A stretch of DNA of 64,000 bases. Origin: Paraniabella defluvii. Lineage in GTDB: Bacteria; Bacteroidota; Bacteroidia; Chitinophagales; Chitinophagaceae. A model generated the notes under the pieces. The model saw nothing but the letters and a program-made list of their open reading frames with translations, ran no database searches and was not told the origin of the DNA. The stretch is from positions 4,898,001-4,962,000 of the forward strand of contig CP079215.1 in assembly GCA_019316985.1 (NCBI GenBank), in the 5' to 3' direction. This document shows, piece by piece, positions 42,572-53,261 of the stretch. Position 1 is the first letter of the stretch; every line of letters starts with the position of its first letter. Both the position numbers and the translations under genes were made by a program.

Positions 42572-44844
42572 ATGAAGAAGATTACTCCAATTAAATCTGT
42601 GGTTCGTAAGGCTCTTCCAGCCACGTCACAGCTAGCCCGTAAGATCGTCACCAATGCCCAGCGTCTTGCACTATTTTTTGCCTTTTTAGTCCTTGTTTCG
42701 TCAGGTCTTTCGGCGCAAACACCGAATCTGCATGTGCCTATAAGAGATGCCAGTGGCCCCTTTACGGCAGCCAACCTAACAGCAAGATCTTCTACTACTC
42801 TTGGCTTTGATGATTTCAGTAACGCCGGTTTCTTGGAAGATAATAATGCAGGCAATGCAGCAACTATTGGCCTGACGGGGCTTTTAGGTGCCTGGATAGA
42901 AATAGATTATTCCGGCGGAACTTTTCCCCAGGGTTCTGAAGTTGGATTTACCATTACCAAAGGACTGCTGAGTGCCTCGCTATTGGGCGGTATTAATATT
43001 ACCACTTATAATACGGCGAGTGGTGAAAGCGGCGTAGTATCTACATCAGGTGCTGGTCAGCTTGCCGGGGCATCATTATTAGGAGGTACAGAAAGGATCG
43101 GCTTTGTATCAACAGGCGCCAGCTCTTTTCGTCGTGTCAGGCTCAGTTTTTCAGGAATTAATTTAAGTGTGCTCACTTCAATCTTAGGTGCCGGGGCAAC
43201 GATAAGTGTATATGGTGCAGATGTACTGGTACCTCAGGCGGGTACTTTGCCTGGTACTTGTAATACCATCACTCAACTTAACCAGGCTGCTTTTCCTGCA
43301 GTGGCATCGTATGGTACCACTGGTGTTGTAGGTGGCGGCGGCCTTGCTGCAGCGGATGTTGCCGGCATTTTGAATCGTATACAGAATGTAGAAAATATCA
43401 CCTCGTCGACTACTACCGATTATGCTAATTTGTCGGCGGCAAACGTTACGGTTGCAGGAGACGGATATCTTTCAGTTAAATTATTGAGCGGTTCTATACC
43501 TGCCAATTATTACGCAGGTTTCGAAATCGAAAACAACAACCTGCTTAATGTAGACTTGTTAAACGGCATGAGAATCGAGGCGCTGAATAACGGCACACTT
43601 GTTCAGAGTATGTCGGCATTTCAAATACTGAGCGCTTCTGTACTTAGTGGAAGCTCTGGGCGGCAGACATTGGGATTCCTGGTAACCAACGGTCCCTTCA
43701 ACGAGCTACGGTTAGTATTATCATCTGGTCTTTAAGTGCAGGCGTTAGTTTGGGTGAAATACGCATCTACAATGCTGTAGTAAGGAATTTCTGCAGTCCC
43801 AGTCCGGCGCTTGGCGCCACAACCATTCTGGCCAACGGTCATGCAAGTGCTAACGGAATGGGTGTGACAGTAAATGGAGGAAACTCAGGCCTGGCTAATG
43901 GAACGGTGCTTAACAGCCAAACAATAGCTAGTGCAATGAACAACCTCATTGATAGCGATCCTGCCAATTATGTTTCGCTGAGCAGCACTTTGGGAATTAG
44001 TGCCGGAAATGCTGCATCTCTATCAGTTACCACTCCTGCTCACACATTTGTAAATGACGAATACACCGGTTTTGTTGTAAAAGCAGCTTCTCCGCTGGCT
44101 AATGTAGGTCTATTATCAGGCGTAACAATAAGCACGTATTTAGATGGCGCTTTGGTAGAGCAGAGCTCCGTTGCTAATAGCCTGCTGAAGTTAAATGCCC
44201 TGAACGTATTGTCTATTAACGGAAGTGTTCCTGCTGATGCCCAGGTAGTTTACTTCAAAACAACCGGCGACTTTGACGAAGTAAGGTTAACGGTTAATGA
44301 CTTAGCAGGCGTTGGCAATGAATTACAGGTTTATAGTGCTTTTGTTTCTGCTGAAGCTGTGCTACCCGTTTCCTTTGGTGATATCAGCGCGGTTTATCAG
44401 AATGGTACCCTCAATATTAACTGGTCTACACTTTCTGAAACCAATAACAGGGAATTTGTTATAGAAGGGTCTTCGGATGGTAAGAGCTGGACAAAATTAG
44501 GCACTGTAGCGTCTAAAGCCAATGGCGGTAACTCTGATAGTGCTATCGAGTATAGCTTTAGCAAATCGTTGCAGGAGTTATTGGTTCTTTCCGGTTTTTC
44601 ACTGGTTTCCATGATTATTGTGATGGGTATGGCACTATTGCTGTTCCCTTCAATTAAACGGAAAACTGCATATATGCTGACTCCTGTTATAGCAATTGCA
44701 ATGGCTGTTACATTATTCTCTTGTAGCAAATCTGACCATTCTTACGATGTGGATGAAAAGCCGGTTGCATTTATTCGAATTGCACAAGTAGATAAAGATG
44801 GTACAACATCTTATTCTAAAGCAATAAAAGTAGTTCATAAATAG
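42572..44844 (+). CDS. Large three-repeat surface protein with a membrane-split FN3-like domain (one frameshift)
   Basis: About 758 residues; I recognise no named family. The signal peptide has an unusually long charged n-region (MKKITPIKSVVRKALPATSQ, then LFFAFLVLVSSGLSAQ). Three similar beta-rich repeats of ~180 residues follow, sharing GF.I....L....LL.G..I.TY..G, a GF..T..F..VRL stretch and a closing I.VYGADV/IRIYNAVV/LQVYSAFV. Next is an FN3-like domain as seen in type IX-secreted proteins (VLPVSFGDISAVYQNGTLNI, NWSTLSETNNREFVIEGSSD). Within that domain, where the last strands should be, are a membrane helix (LSGFSLVSMIIVMGMALLLF), KRK, and a second hydrophobic segment ending VTLFSCSKSDHSYD, like a lipoprotein signal. 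Only then come the last strands FIRIAQVDKDGTTSYSKAI. One break near 43,735. A terminator follows. Confidence 0.75.
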
Positions 44845-44868
44845 GCCGAAAAACACCAAAGGGCTGGA

Positions 44869-44898
44869 GAAGGTGTCTGAAAAGACACCTTCTTTTTT
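44869..44898 (+). terminator. Rho-independent terminator
   Basis: Perfect 10-bp stem GAAGGTGTCT/AGACACCTTC with a GAAA tetraloop, followed by TTTTTT, 24 bases after the surface-protein stop. Confidence 0.9.
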
Positions 44899-44965
44899 GA
44901 ATGGTATGAAGCTCTTTATGCTAATGATTTACAGGTAAAGCATGAGCCTTTCAAAGCCTGGTAAT

Positions 44966-44998
44966 AAAAAAATCCCATGTGAGTACATGGGATTTTTC
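44966..44998. terminator. Second terminator, probably for the convergent operon
   Basis: AAAAATCCCATGT pairs with ACATGGGATTTTT across GAGT. The A-run on the left and T-run on the right make it work in both directions, about 85 bases after the end of the minus-strand sigma-factor operon. Confidence 0.8.
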
Positions 44999-45080
44999 TT
45001 TATGAACGCTATCTTTTTAATCCTTCTTGCTGCATTTATTATCACGAAGATATCCGTTAGGACATGTTCGAGGATGGCGG

Positions 45081-45812
45081 CTATTTTTTGATATTACGCA
45101 GATAGATATTTCCGAACTTAGAAGTCAATTCGTATCCGGGGCCCTTACCGGGAGTCGCGGTTAGCGAGGTATAAAATGCTCTGTCTTCTTTTTCGATGGG
45201 CTTCAGGTTAAAATCGGAGTAGATTTTTCCGAACTGGTTCGTAAGCTTAATTTTACCGACATTGATTTCGTTTAACCTGGCATCAATTTTTCCAAACTCC
45301 GTTTGTACGCTTAGCGGCCCCGGTAGTTTTGTACTTCCACTAATCCAAATTTAGATTCGACGGTTATAAAGTCCTTTACCGGCAACAAAACTTCAATTTT
45401 TATATCTGTATCGTAAGTCGTACTATATGAAATGATCTTTTCATCCTTATGCGCATTTTTATAATTTTCAAAGTCTGTTTTACTTTCAAAATGTTTTTTC
45501 GTGCCGGCCACCTCAATATAATATTGCCGGTCAATATTTTTAAAATCAATAGAATCTGTAACGAGTAGCCGCCCGTTGATGGTTCGGTCCAGCAATTCAA
45601 AACGGTCGTTCTGGCGGTTCCCATTAATATTGACGATTGCCTTGATATAGATTTCGTTCCGGTCCCAGCTATTGATCGTTACGTTCGGGTAGCTAAATTT
45701 CAGTAGTACCGGCTGGTCTTTGGATGTTGGGTATGTTTTTCTCAATAGTTCTTTGAGCCAGCAAAATCTGTAAGCTGCCTGTTAAGAGCAGGCAAAGAAA
45801 TATCCTTTTCAT
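45081..45812 (-). CDS. DUF4097-like secreted protein 2 (frameshifted)
   Basis: About 244 residues. Signal peptide MKRIFLCLLLTGSLQILLAQ, then beta-helix-like repeats: FSYPNVTINSWDRNEIYIKA, DRQYYIEVAGTKKHF, KIEVLLPVKDFITVESKFGL, and after a break near 45,310 SVQTEFGKIDARLNEINVGK, LTSKFGNIYLRNIKK. The recurring 'FG.I' turns are characteristic of DUF4097/adhesin-head repeats. A second break near 45,740 separates the signal peptide. Last gene of the ECF sigma operon; the ending resembles that of the preceding gene (TSFGKIYLRK), so the two are related. Confidence 0.78.
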
Positions 45813-45879
45813 AATGGAATGAATTTAAAAACGGAAATGAAAATTTTAGAAGAGGGCTACTATAGTAACTTCTAAAGGT

Positions 45880-46698
45880 TTAATTTTTGCGCAGGTAGAT
45901 TTTCCCGAAACTGGTTTTCAAAATCAGGTCAGTACCACCGCCGCCGTTGAGTGTTCCTATTATTTCTGAAGACCTGCTCCAGTCTTTTAGGGTTCTGGCA
46001 TCCTCGCCATCATTGTTTTTTTCATCTTTGATTGCTTCTTTTTTGATATCCAGGCCGCTGGCTGCATAGATATCCCCGTTTTTCGAAGACAGATTAATAT
46101 TGGCTTTCAGGTTCGACGGAATGCTTACGTCAATAAATTTATAAACAGAAACCAGCGATACCGGGCCTTTCACCGTGGAGGCAAATTTGGCATTTAGTTC
46201 TCCATGAACTGTTTTTGCATTAACCGGACCTGTAATGTTTTGCAGGGAGATAGGATTGTACATGGTGCTCACCTCCAATTCTCCTTTAAAATCTTTAATG
46301 CTTACCGGCCAGTCTGAGTTGGTTACGCCGGTTGTTATAACCTTTACCGACATGGTGTTGGGTACTTTAATATTAACGGCTTCCCGGTCTTTTCTAGCTA
46401 CATAGTCTACATCAATAATATTTCCATTTTCCCTTACGCTTAGGTTCAGGCCTGTATTATCAATTAAACCGGAACCGGAAACTAATTGAAGGCCTTCCGC
46501 TCTTTCGTCTTTATCTCCATTTTTAAGCTCCGGTGCCGAAAAAACAATTTCATTACCATCATACCCTTCGATGGTTGCACCGGGAATATTCACTTTTAAT
46601 GTACCTGTTTTCTTCGGTAACTTAAATTGCCGTTGCTGCGCGTTGGTTAAGGAAACTAATGCTATAGACAAAATAATGGTAACTGCTATTCTTTTCAT
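45880..46698 (-). CDS. DUF4097-like secreted protein 1
   Basis: Intact 272-residue protein. Signal peptide MKRIAVTIILSIALVSLTNA, then repeats GTLKVNIPGATIEGYDGNEI, VNIKVPNTMSVKVITTG, GELEVSTMYNPISLQNITGP, VNAKTVHGELNAKFASTVKG and the end LILKTSFGKIYLRKN. The short-strand turns predict a right-handed beta-solenoid. Proteins of this kind are frequent in Bacteroidota sigma-factor operons; periplasmic or surface localisation is inferred, function unknown. Confidence 0.83.
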   Translation of the reverse strand: MKRIAVTIILSIALVSLTNAQQRQFKLPKKTGTLKVNIPGATIEGYDGNEIVFSAPELKNGDKDERAEGLQLVSGSGLIDNTGLNLSVRENGNIIDVDYVARKDREAVNIKVPNTMSVKVITTGVTNSDWPVSIKDFKGELEVSTMYNPISLQNITGPVNAKTVHGELNAKFASTVKGPVSLVSVYKFIDVSIPSNLKANINLSSKNGDIYAASGLDIKKEAIKDEKNNDGEDARTLKDWSRSSEIIGTLNGGGGTDLILKTSFGKIYLRKN

Positions 46699-46714
46699 TT
46701 TTATATTTTATTAT

Positions 46715-47542
46715 TTAAAAACTAGTGTCAGACCGCAATAATACGGCGTAGGCCTGGCTGCGAACCGCGTCAATACTTGCAGGATCCCTGGTTATATCCA
46801 ACAATTGTTGCTTAACTTTTACCGCTTCATCGGGGATAACGAGGCCAGTAATTCTATTTGTACCACCGGGTCATCCTGTTGGGCAACCGACTCCAGGAGC
46901 AGGTGTTCTACTTCCATTCGGCTTTCCTGTTTTTGAAGTAACTCCAGCACTGCCAGTCGCACATTGCTGTTGGGGTCATTATTCATAGCATAGGATAGTG
47001 TTTGCAATTCTTTGTAGGATAATAAAGTGTTTCTTTTTCCCAGGGCAAGAATCGCTTCCAGTCTTACAGACGAGCTTTCGTTTTGTAAGACGCTGTTCAG
47101 ATCATTTATTGTTACGCCGGATGCTACAGTTTCTTTAGTAGCTGTATTGGCGTGTATGCTTTTATCTTGCTGTCTTTGTTTCAATTTTTGTACAACTGCT
47201 CTCTTAAGGCCCCGATCTCCTAAGCCCGCTACCGCGGTGCTATTGAATCTTCTTTATGCGCATCAATAGCGGGTATAACAGGCTGTTGTTGGGTATGGGC
47301 AACTGAGCGCGTCGTCTCCGTGTTCTGACGAAAAAGCATAGTAATACCGATTACAACAACAAATAAGGCTGCTACGGCCCACCAGTACCGCAGCTTAATA
47401 ACTTTAGAACGTGGCGAAATAACGGGTTGCGGGTTAAATCCCAGCCTGGATTGAATCTTTGTAAGTACGTCCAAATCGGGTTCCTGGTCGTCAAAATCGT
47501 CCCTGTTTCTGGCTACAAAATCTTTTAAAATATCTTTTTCAT
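46715..47542 (-). CDS. Membrane-anchored HEAT-repeat protein, probable anti-sigma factor (frameshifted)
   Basis: About 275 residues. After adding one A near 47,533 the start is MKKDILKDFVARNRDDFDDQ, a cytoplasmic N-terminal stretch, then one membrane helix (LRYWWAVAALFVVVIGITML) and a C-terminal HEAT-like repeat domain (VRLEAILALGKRN, VRLAVLELLQKQ, VQIELLASL). Breaks near 47,200 and 46,850; the end reads DEAVKVKQQLLDITRDPASI and stops at 46715. It starts two bases from the sigma-factor stop. Position plus topology suggests an anti-sigma factor without the usual zinc-finger domain. Confidence 0.75.
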
Positions 47543-47543
47543 C

Positions 47544-48092
47544 TTATGCCATCTCCTTTTGTACCAACGATAATATTTTCTTTTTAGCACGATGGTATTG
47601 CGTACGCACCGTTGCATGCGAAATACCCAGCAGTTCCGCAATCTCTATTTGCGGTAATCCGTCCATCACGTAAAGGTTCACTATAGTCCTAAATCCTTCA
47701 GGCAGAGAATCGATAGCTTTTTTGATTCCCTCCACTTTCATTTCAAAAAGGTCTTCATCTTCCGCTTCCTCCTCTACAACGTTTTCGCGGCAATCCTCAA
47801 AAACCAGCGTACGCTTATTCTGGCGTAAAAAGCTAATTGCCTTATTGGCCGCCACACGCCTGGAAAAATTGCCGAAATGTTCAATTTGCCTCCCTTTGAT
47901 AATTTCCTGGTAAAGCGCAATGAACGCCTCCTGCAGCAAGTCCTGGGCCTGGGCAAAATCGGTTACTAAACGCAGAATAGTATTGAAAACAGGCTTGTTG
48001 TAACGAACATAAAGCTCGGTAAAGCAGTCAGTATCTCCCTGCTGGCACAGCTTCATAAGCTCCTGGTCATTTAAGTTTTTCGATATTTGCAA
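47544..48092 (-). CDS. ECF RNA polymerase sigma factor
   Basis: Intact 182-residue protein. Region 2: CFTELYVRYNKPVFNTILRL, DFAQAQDLLQEAFIALYQEI, RQIEHFGNFSRRVAANKAIS. Region 4: IKKAIDSLPEGFRTIVNLYV, MDGLPQIEIAELLGISHATV, RTQYHRAKKKILSL. The acidic linker (EEEAEDEDLFE) lies between. It heads an operon with the HEAT-repeat protein and two DUF4097 proteins, an arrangement typical of envelope-sensing ECF systems in Bacteroidota. Confidence 0.95.
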   Translation of the reverse strand: MQISKNLNDQELMKLCQQGDTDCFTELYVRYNKPVFNTILRLVTDFAQAQDLLQEAFIALYQEIIKGRQIEHFGNFSRRVAANKAISFLRQNKRTLVFEDCRENVVEEEAEDEDLFEMKVEGIKKAIDSLPEGFRTIVNLYVMDGLPQIEIAELLGISHATVRTQYHRAKKKILSLVQKEMA

Positions 48093-48332
48093 TACGTATT
48101 CCTTGATTTCTAATTTTTCTTAATTACGTTTTTTCCTGTTTCTGTATTAAAGGCGCAAAGTGTTTTGAAATGTTGCATAGATTTTGAAAAAAATATAAAA
48201 AATGTAATACCGGCAGGAAATTCAGACCACATTCCTTAAAAAGTTCCGCGCTAAATGTAATTGTTGCCTTCCGCTATACAGTATACTTTGTAAAATGGGA
48301 CCCAACGAAGGTATTTTGGTAAATTCATTACT

Positions 48333-48685
48333 ATGAAATCGAAAATACATATTAAAAGGGTATACGACAAGCCGTTAAAAAAGATGGCTGCAGGGTGCTG
48401 GTAGACCGGCTTTGGCCCCGCGGTGTTAAAAAGGAAGAAGCGGCATTGGATGAATGGATAAAAGACCTGGCACCTTCGCCGTCTCTTCGAAAGTGGTGGG
48501 CACATGACCCCGTATTGTGGAATGAGTTTCAAAAGCGATACGAGGCCGAATTAGTAAGCAACAAAGCGGTAGAAGCGTTTATACAGGAACATAACGATAA
48601 GCCGGTGATTACGCTTGTTTACGGGGCAAGAGATAAAGAGCATAACCATGCCCTTGTTTTACAAAATTACCTGAGGGGCATATAG
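48333..48685 (+). CDS. DUF488 family protein (frameshifted)
   Basis: About 118 residues. MKSKIHIKRVYDKPLKKDG (after adding one A near 48,380), then VLVDRLWPRGVKKEEAALDE, WIKDLAPSPSLRKWWAHDP, and the end TLVYGARDKEHNHALVL. The motif 'R.Y......G.R.LVDRLWPRG' is diagnostic for DUF488. Small cytoplasmic protein of unknown function. Confidence 0.92.
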
Positions 48686-48763
48686 GCCTGTTCACTGGCT
48701 TATTACCGAACCTGAACCGTATTGTTTTTGATTGGTAAAGAGTTGCAAAAATATTCCAAAGCC

Positions 48764-49360
48764 CTACAACCGGTTCAGGATCTCGGCTTTTTTGCGTCAT
48801 ATTCTGATTGTTCTATAAGCCCTTTTTCCAATAGTGCTTTCAGCTTTTCCAGGCTGGCTACCGGATCTTCAGGGGGTGAGAATGGATGGGGTGGGGCTGG
48901 GCGGTAGTAACATTAACATTGCCGGCGGCAGCCCGTTTCTCCTCCAGATCCTGTTGCCTGCGGAATTCTCTTTGCTTTTACTCCTGTTCCTGTGCAACGG
49001 TATACAGCCGCCTGGCCTGGGCCTTAGGCAGGTAATCAATTTTACTGGTTTGTCCGGCTACTGTTTTTACTGTAAACTCAGCTCCCAGGATACTCTCTTT
49101 CATGTGGCAGTCATCAACATCTTTCCATATATAGTCTTCCAACTCCATGGAGAGCCCGAGATTTTGAAACGGCAAAAGATAATACGCTTGGTGGTAAGTG
49201 CTACAGCATCGGGCGATAAATTTACAGCCGGCTTTCTTTGAACAGCAATATACTCGATAATTTCTCCGCTCATCAGTAAACTGCCCAGCTTGCCAACGAT
49301 CTTTTCGATCGCTTTGGGGTCCTGGTCTTCATTCAGGAAATTTCTAATTGGATTAGACAT
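48764..49360 (-). CDS. PH-domain (bPH) plus SHOCT protein (frameshifted)
   Basis: About 199 residues. The N-terminal bacterial PH-like domain: KIVGKLGSLLMSGEIIEYIA, VALTTKRIIFCRFKISG, then after a break near 49,165 LEDYIWKDVDDCHMKESI, ILGAEFTVKTVAGQTSKIDY and LPKAQARRLY. The C-terminal SHOCT segment in another frame: FSPPEDPVASLEKLKALLEK, GLIEQSEYDAKK, ending AEILNRL with a stop at 48764. SHOCT domains join oligomerising or membrane-associated proteins; function unknown. Confidence 0.8.
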
Positions 49361-49569
49361 AACGCAAATCTGTCGTTTTCTTTAGTAAAGGTAACGACTT
49401 CATTGAATTGGGGTGTTTAAAATTAACTTAGCAGCCGGAAAAGATATTGGTGATGAAACCCCGACCCCGAATGTTGCAATACAGTTGCTGCTCTATAATT
49501 TTCCGGCTTGCAAGTAATCTGTTAAATTCTTTAGCGCCTTGCTTATCTTTATCTATAAACATAGCCCTA

Positions 49570-52339
49570 ATGATCTTTTTTAAAGCCCTGGCCACGATTG
49601 CGCTGGCAACTACTTTTCATTACGCTTTAGCACAGGCTGAAATTAGATACCTTTCCGGTACCGGTGCAGATAAAACCGTTCAGTGGGATTTTTATTGCAC
49701 GGATGGTATGAATAGTAAGAAGTGGAGCAAGATCAATGTGCCCTCATGCTGGGAGCAGCAGGGTTTTGGAGAATACAATTACGGACATGTGCCTCTCAAT
49801 AAAAGATTGAACGAAGAGGGGCATTACAAGTACGGGTTCGAAGTTCCGTTGAAATGGCAAGGTAAGGATATTCAGATTGTCTTTGAAGGCGTTTTTACAG
49901 ATTGTGAGATTATACTTAACAATAAACCTGTAGGTAGCCATCAGGGAGGCTTTTATGAGTTTAGCTTTGATATCTCCAGCCTGCTACGGTACGATCAGAA
50001 GAATCTTTTGGAAGTAAAAGTTAAAAAAATCTGATAACACTTCAGTAAATCAGGCTGAACTGGAGGCCGACTTTTGGAATTTTGGAGGTATTTTCAGGCC
50101 GGTATACCTGCAGGTAAATCCCAGGAACATATAGAGCATGTTGCGGTTGACCCCGTGCAGACGGAACCATTCGCACCGATATTACCATTAAAAATCCGGA
50201 TAAAGCCACCCGTTTGCGGTTGAGTGTTCAGGACTTTAACAGGAAGACGTTGGCCACCTTCAGTGAGCCGGTACCAAAGAATCCGGGTACCTTCCGTACC
50301 GTTCATAAGTTTTCCAATCCTAAGCTTTGGTCGCCGGAATATCCGAACCGTTATCTTGCCGAGTATTCCATACTGGACAAAGATGGCAGGGTGCTTCACC
50401 AACGTATCGTGAAGATAGGTTTCAGAACAGTTGAAGTACGGGAGCAGGATGGCATATATGTGAATGGAGTTAAGATTAAGTTTAAAGGCGTGAACGCCCA
50501 TACCTTTCACCCGGATTTTGGAAGAACATCGTCTGAAAAAATGAGTATTGAAACGGTGAACCTGATCAAGGATATGAACATGAACGCTGTTCGTTTATCT
50601 CATTACCCCCATGATAAACATTTTATGAATGCCTGCGATTCCCTGGGCCTCTTCGTACTGGATGAGCTTACAGGATGGCAGGCTCCCAGTTACGACAGTA
50701 CTATCGGCCGGAAACTATTAAGGGAACTGGTGAAAAGAGATGTGAATTATGCATCTGTTTTGTTTTGGGACAACGGTAACGAGGGTGGATGGAACAGGGC
50801 ATACGACCATGAGTTTGCGGAAGTGGATATCCAGCAGCGCGAAGTGCTGCATCCGTGGGGCGCTTTCGGGAAAACAGTTACCTCCCACTATATTGATTAT
50901 AATTATTTATCCGGCACCAGCTTTGCAAACCGGCAGATATTTTTCCCTACTGAGTTTTTACATGGTTTATATGATGGTGGTTTGGGAGCGGGCCTGAACG
51001 ATTACTGGGCAAAGATGTGGACCAATCCTTTATGCGCAGGAGGCTTTCTTTGGGTGTTGGCAGATGAAATGGTGAACCGGACCGATACTAAGCTCCTCGA
51101 CGGGGACGGAATCACGCGCCTGATGGTATTGTGGGGCCTTACCACCAGAAGGAAGGGAGTTATTATACCATAAAGGATATTTGGTCGCCGGTTTTTATGG
51201 AGAACAAATACATCACAGCCGCTTTTGATGGAACCCTTAATATTGAGAACAGGTTTCATTATACCAATCTTTCCGATTGTAAATTAACTTACCGTTGGAT
51301 CATGCTTCCGACAGCATTGGGAAACGGGCGAAGTATAATAGAGGAGGGTATACTGGCCGTAAAAAACCTGCAGCCCATGCAGCGTATGGCGCTGAAAGTA
51401 AATATGCCCGGCAGGTGGAGGCAGGCCGATGTTCTTGAGGTAGAAGCCCGGGATCCTTATGGCCGGCATATCAATACCTGGACTTTCCCGGTTAAAAGTC
51501 CGGCACAAACAACTGATGCTATCCTGGCGGCTACCAGGCCGCAGCAAATGGTTACGTTTTCTGAAACGGGAGAAGATTTTATATTTAACGCCGGCGAAGT
51601 AAAGGTGGTGATTGATAAAAAGCAAGGAACACTTAAACAGGCTTTGAATAAAAATGGTGTGTTGCCCCTGGCGGACGGGCCGGTTGCTGCCAGCGAAACC
51701 GATAAAGTAACCGGTGTATATCATACAGAAACTAAGGGCATACACCAGGTTACTGTTGCTTATGAAAAAAACAGGATGAACGTTGTATGGACAATGGCCC
51801 GGGATGGGCTTGTACATCTTGACGTAAACTATAAACCCTCAAACAATAGTTCATTTTGCGGTATAGATTTCAGTTTAGCTGAAGACAAGGTAGAACGTAT
51901 AAAATGGATGGGTAACGGACCCTACAGGGTTTGGAAAAACAGGACCAGGGGAGTTGCTTTCAACGTATGGGAGAAAAAATACAATAACACCGTTACAGGC
52001 AGCTCTGGCTTTATTTATCCGGAGTTTAAAGGATATTATTCAAACCTGTATTGGGCAAAAATTTTTCTTAAACACGGAAACTCATTCAAGGTATATTGCC
52101 GCTCCGACGATATCTATCTGAAATTATTCAATCCTGAAGCCGGGCCCGACCCTGCCAACACGGCTGTTAAACATTCAAAGGGCGACCTTTCATTCCTGCA
52201 TGGTATACCTGCAATAGGTAATAAATTTAGCAAACCCGATGTGCTGGGGCCGGAATCTGCCAATTACCAGTTCGATGCAAAACGGGTTTTAAACGACTAT
52301 CTTGCTATTAGCCTTGTCTTCGATTTCAGGGTTTACTGA
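49570..52339 (+). CDS. Glycoside hydrolase family 2 (beta-galactosidase-like), frameshifted
   Basis: About 925 residues. Signal peptide (MIFFKALATIALATTFHYALA); sugar-binding jelly-roll (PSCWEQQGFGEYNYG, HYKYGFEVPLKWQGKDIQIV, FEGVFTDCEIILNNKPVGSH); immunoglobulin-like domain; TIM barrel with FKGVNAHTFHPDFGRTSSEK, MNMNAVRLSHYPHDKHF, acid/base Glu in SVLFWDNGNEGGWN, nucleophile Glu in FPTEFLHGLYDGG, and GGFLWVLADE; then C-terminal beta domains (VERIKWMGNGPYRVWKNRTR). Breaks near 50,027, 50,122, 50,155 and 51,105; the last, corrected, reads DGNHAPDGIVGPYHQKEGSY. Exo-acting on terminal beta-galactose or beta-glucuronic acid; specificity is not resolved. No SusC/D gene adjoins it; it may serve either GAG or xyloglucan breakdown. 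Confidence 0.9.
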
Positions 52340-52497
52340 TCAGCAGCAATGGCGGTTGTTAATATAAAGGCAGGGGGTGGCCGGATTAACGGAAGGTTTT
52401 CTTCCCGGCGCATAGTAATCTCAGCTTTTTAAAATAATGAAAAGACTACAACATTTTAATTGCTAATGAGGTAAATTTGTATTATATTCTGACCACC

Positions 52498-52717
52498 ATG
52501 AGAAAAAACTGTCTTACGAGCAAGTCTTTTTGACATTGAAGTACCAGTCTGATGAGTTGCTTTATCAGGGTATAACGCTTTTGCTTTTTGTACACGAGGT
52601 GATAAAAGAGCAGATGCTGGCTAAGCAGGGCTTCACCTTTACACAATATGAGGAGGGGCATATACTGGTAACGGGGTTGACGAGTCGAAGTCCATGATCT
52701 GGCGGGAAAACAATTAG
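52498..52717 (+). CDS. Small hypothetical protein (frameshifted)
   Basis: After adding one A in the run at 52,502-52,506 the frame reads MRKKLSYEQVFLTLKYQSDE, LLYQGITLLLFVHEVIKEQM, LAKQGFTFTQYEEG. It ends either TGLTSRSP at 52,697 or, with one G added near 52,676, TGVDESKSMIWRENN at 52,717. Composition is protein-like; no family recognised. Opposite-strand frames over the same region are less plausible. Confidence 0.45.
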
Positions 52718-52831
52718 CTTGCGGTAACAATTAATAGTACCAACGGGTATCCAATGTACTTGGGTTGCATAGTTGCTTGCGTATCCCTAAGCTAACCGGT
52801 CGTAATTATTCGAAATTAATCCCGGGTTACA

Positions 52832-53245
52832 TTAACCCGTAACTAAGAAATACCTGTATAAAAAGTATCCACAGCCTATTACCAGCAGAGCAACAGCAAT
52901 ACCTACTAACAGAACGGTGAACTGAAATACTCCATAAGAAAGGAACCGGGCCTGAGTGGGTTGGGCCGGGTCGTATATAAATGTTTGCGTATAACCAAGA
53001 GGCCACGCATTTTGATTACTGCCGGATGTGCCGTGCCGATACTCAATAGTCTTCCCGCTACGGGTAGTGTATTCAAATACCGGACGATAGTATGTTCCGT
53101 CGCTGTCGTTGATTTCCTCAGTTCGTATTACTTTCCCCACTGCACGCTCTGAGTGCTGTACCCATTTTATTTTATGTCTTAATTGCCGGACCGAAAAAAT
53201 AAAAAGCAATACGCCGGCGATAATAAATGCAATGAATAACAACAT
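52832..53245 (-). CDS. DUF3592 membrane protein 1
   Basis: Intact 137 residues with two membrane helices (MLLFIAFIIAGVLLFIFSV and VLLVGIAVALLVIGCGYFLY) around an extracytoplasmic domain with AVGKVIRTEEINDSDGTYYR, PVFEYTTRSGKTIEY and YTQTFIYDPAQPTQARF, the DUF3592 signature ending 'V.Y.P..P..'. A longer frame upstream lacks a sensible start. Tandem with a paralogue. Function unknown. Confidence 0.85.
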   Translation of the reverse strand: MLLFIAFIIAGVLLFIFSVRQLRHKIKWVQHSERAVGKVIRTEEINDSDGTYYRPVFEYTTRSGKTIEYRHGTSGSNQNAWPLGYTQTFIYDPAQPTQARFLSYGVFQFTVLLVGIAVALLVIGCGYFLYRYFLVTG

Positions 53246-53261
53246 ATTTTTATTAGTTAAG

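Noticed and set aside
51284..51817. A 177-codon minus-strand open frame within GH2
   Set aside because: Antisense shadow of the GH2 C-terminal domains; composition and absence of motifs argue against a gene.
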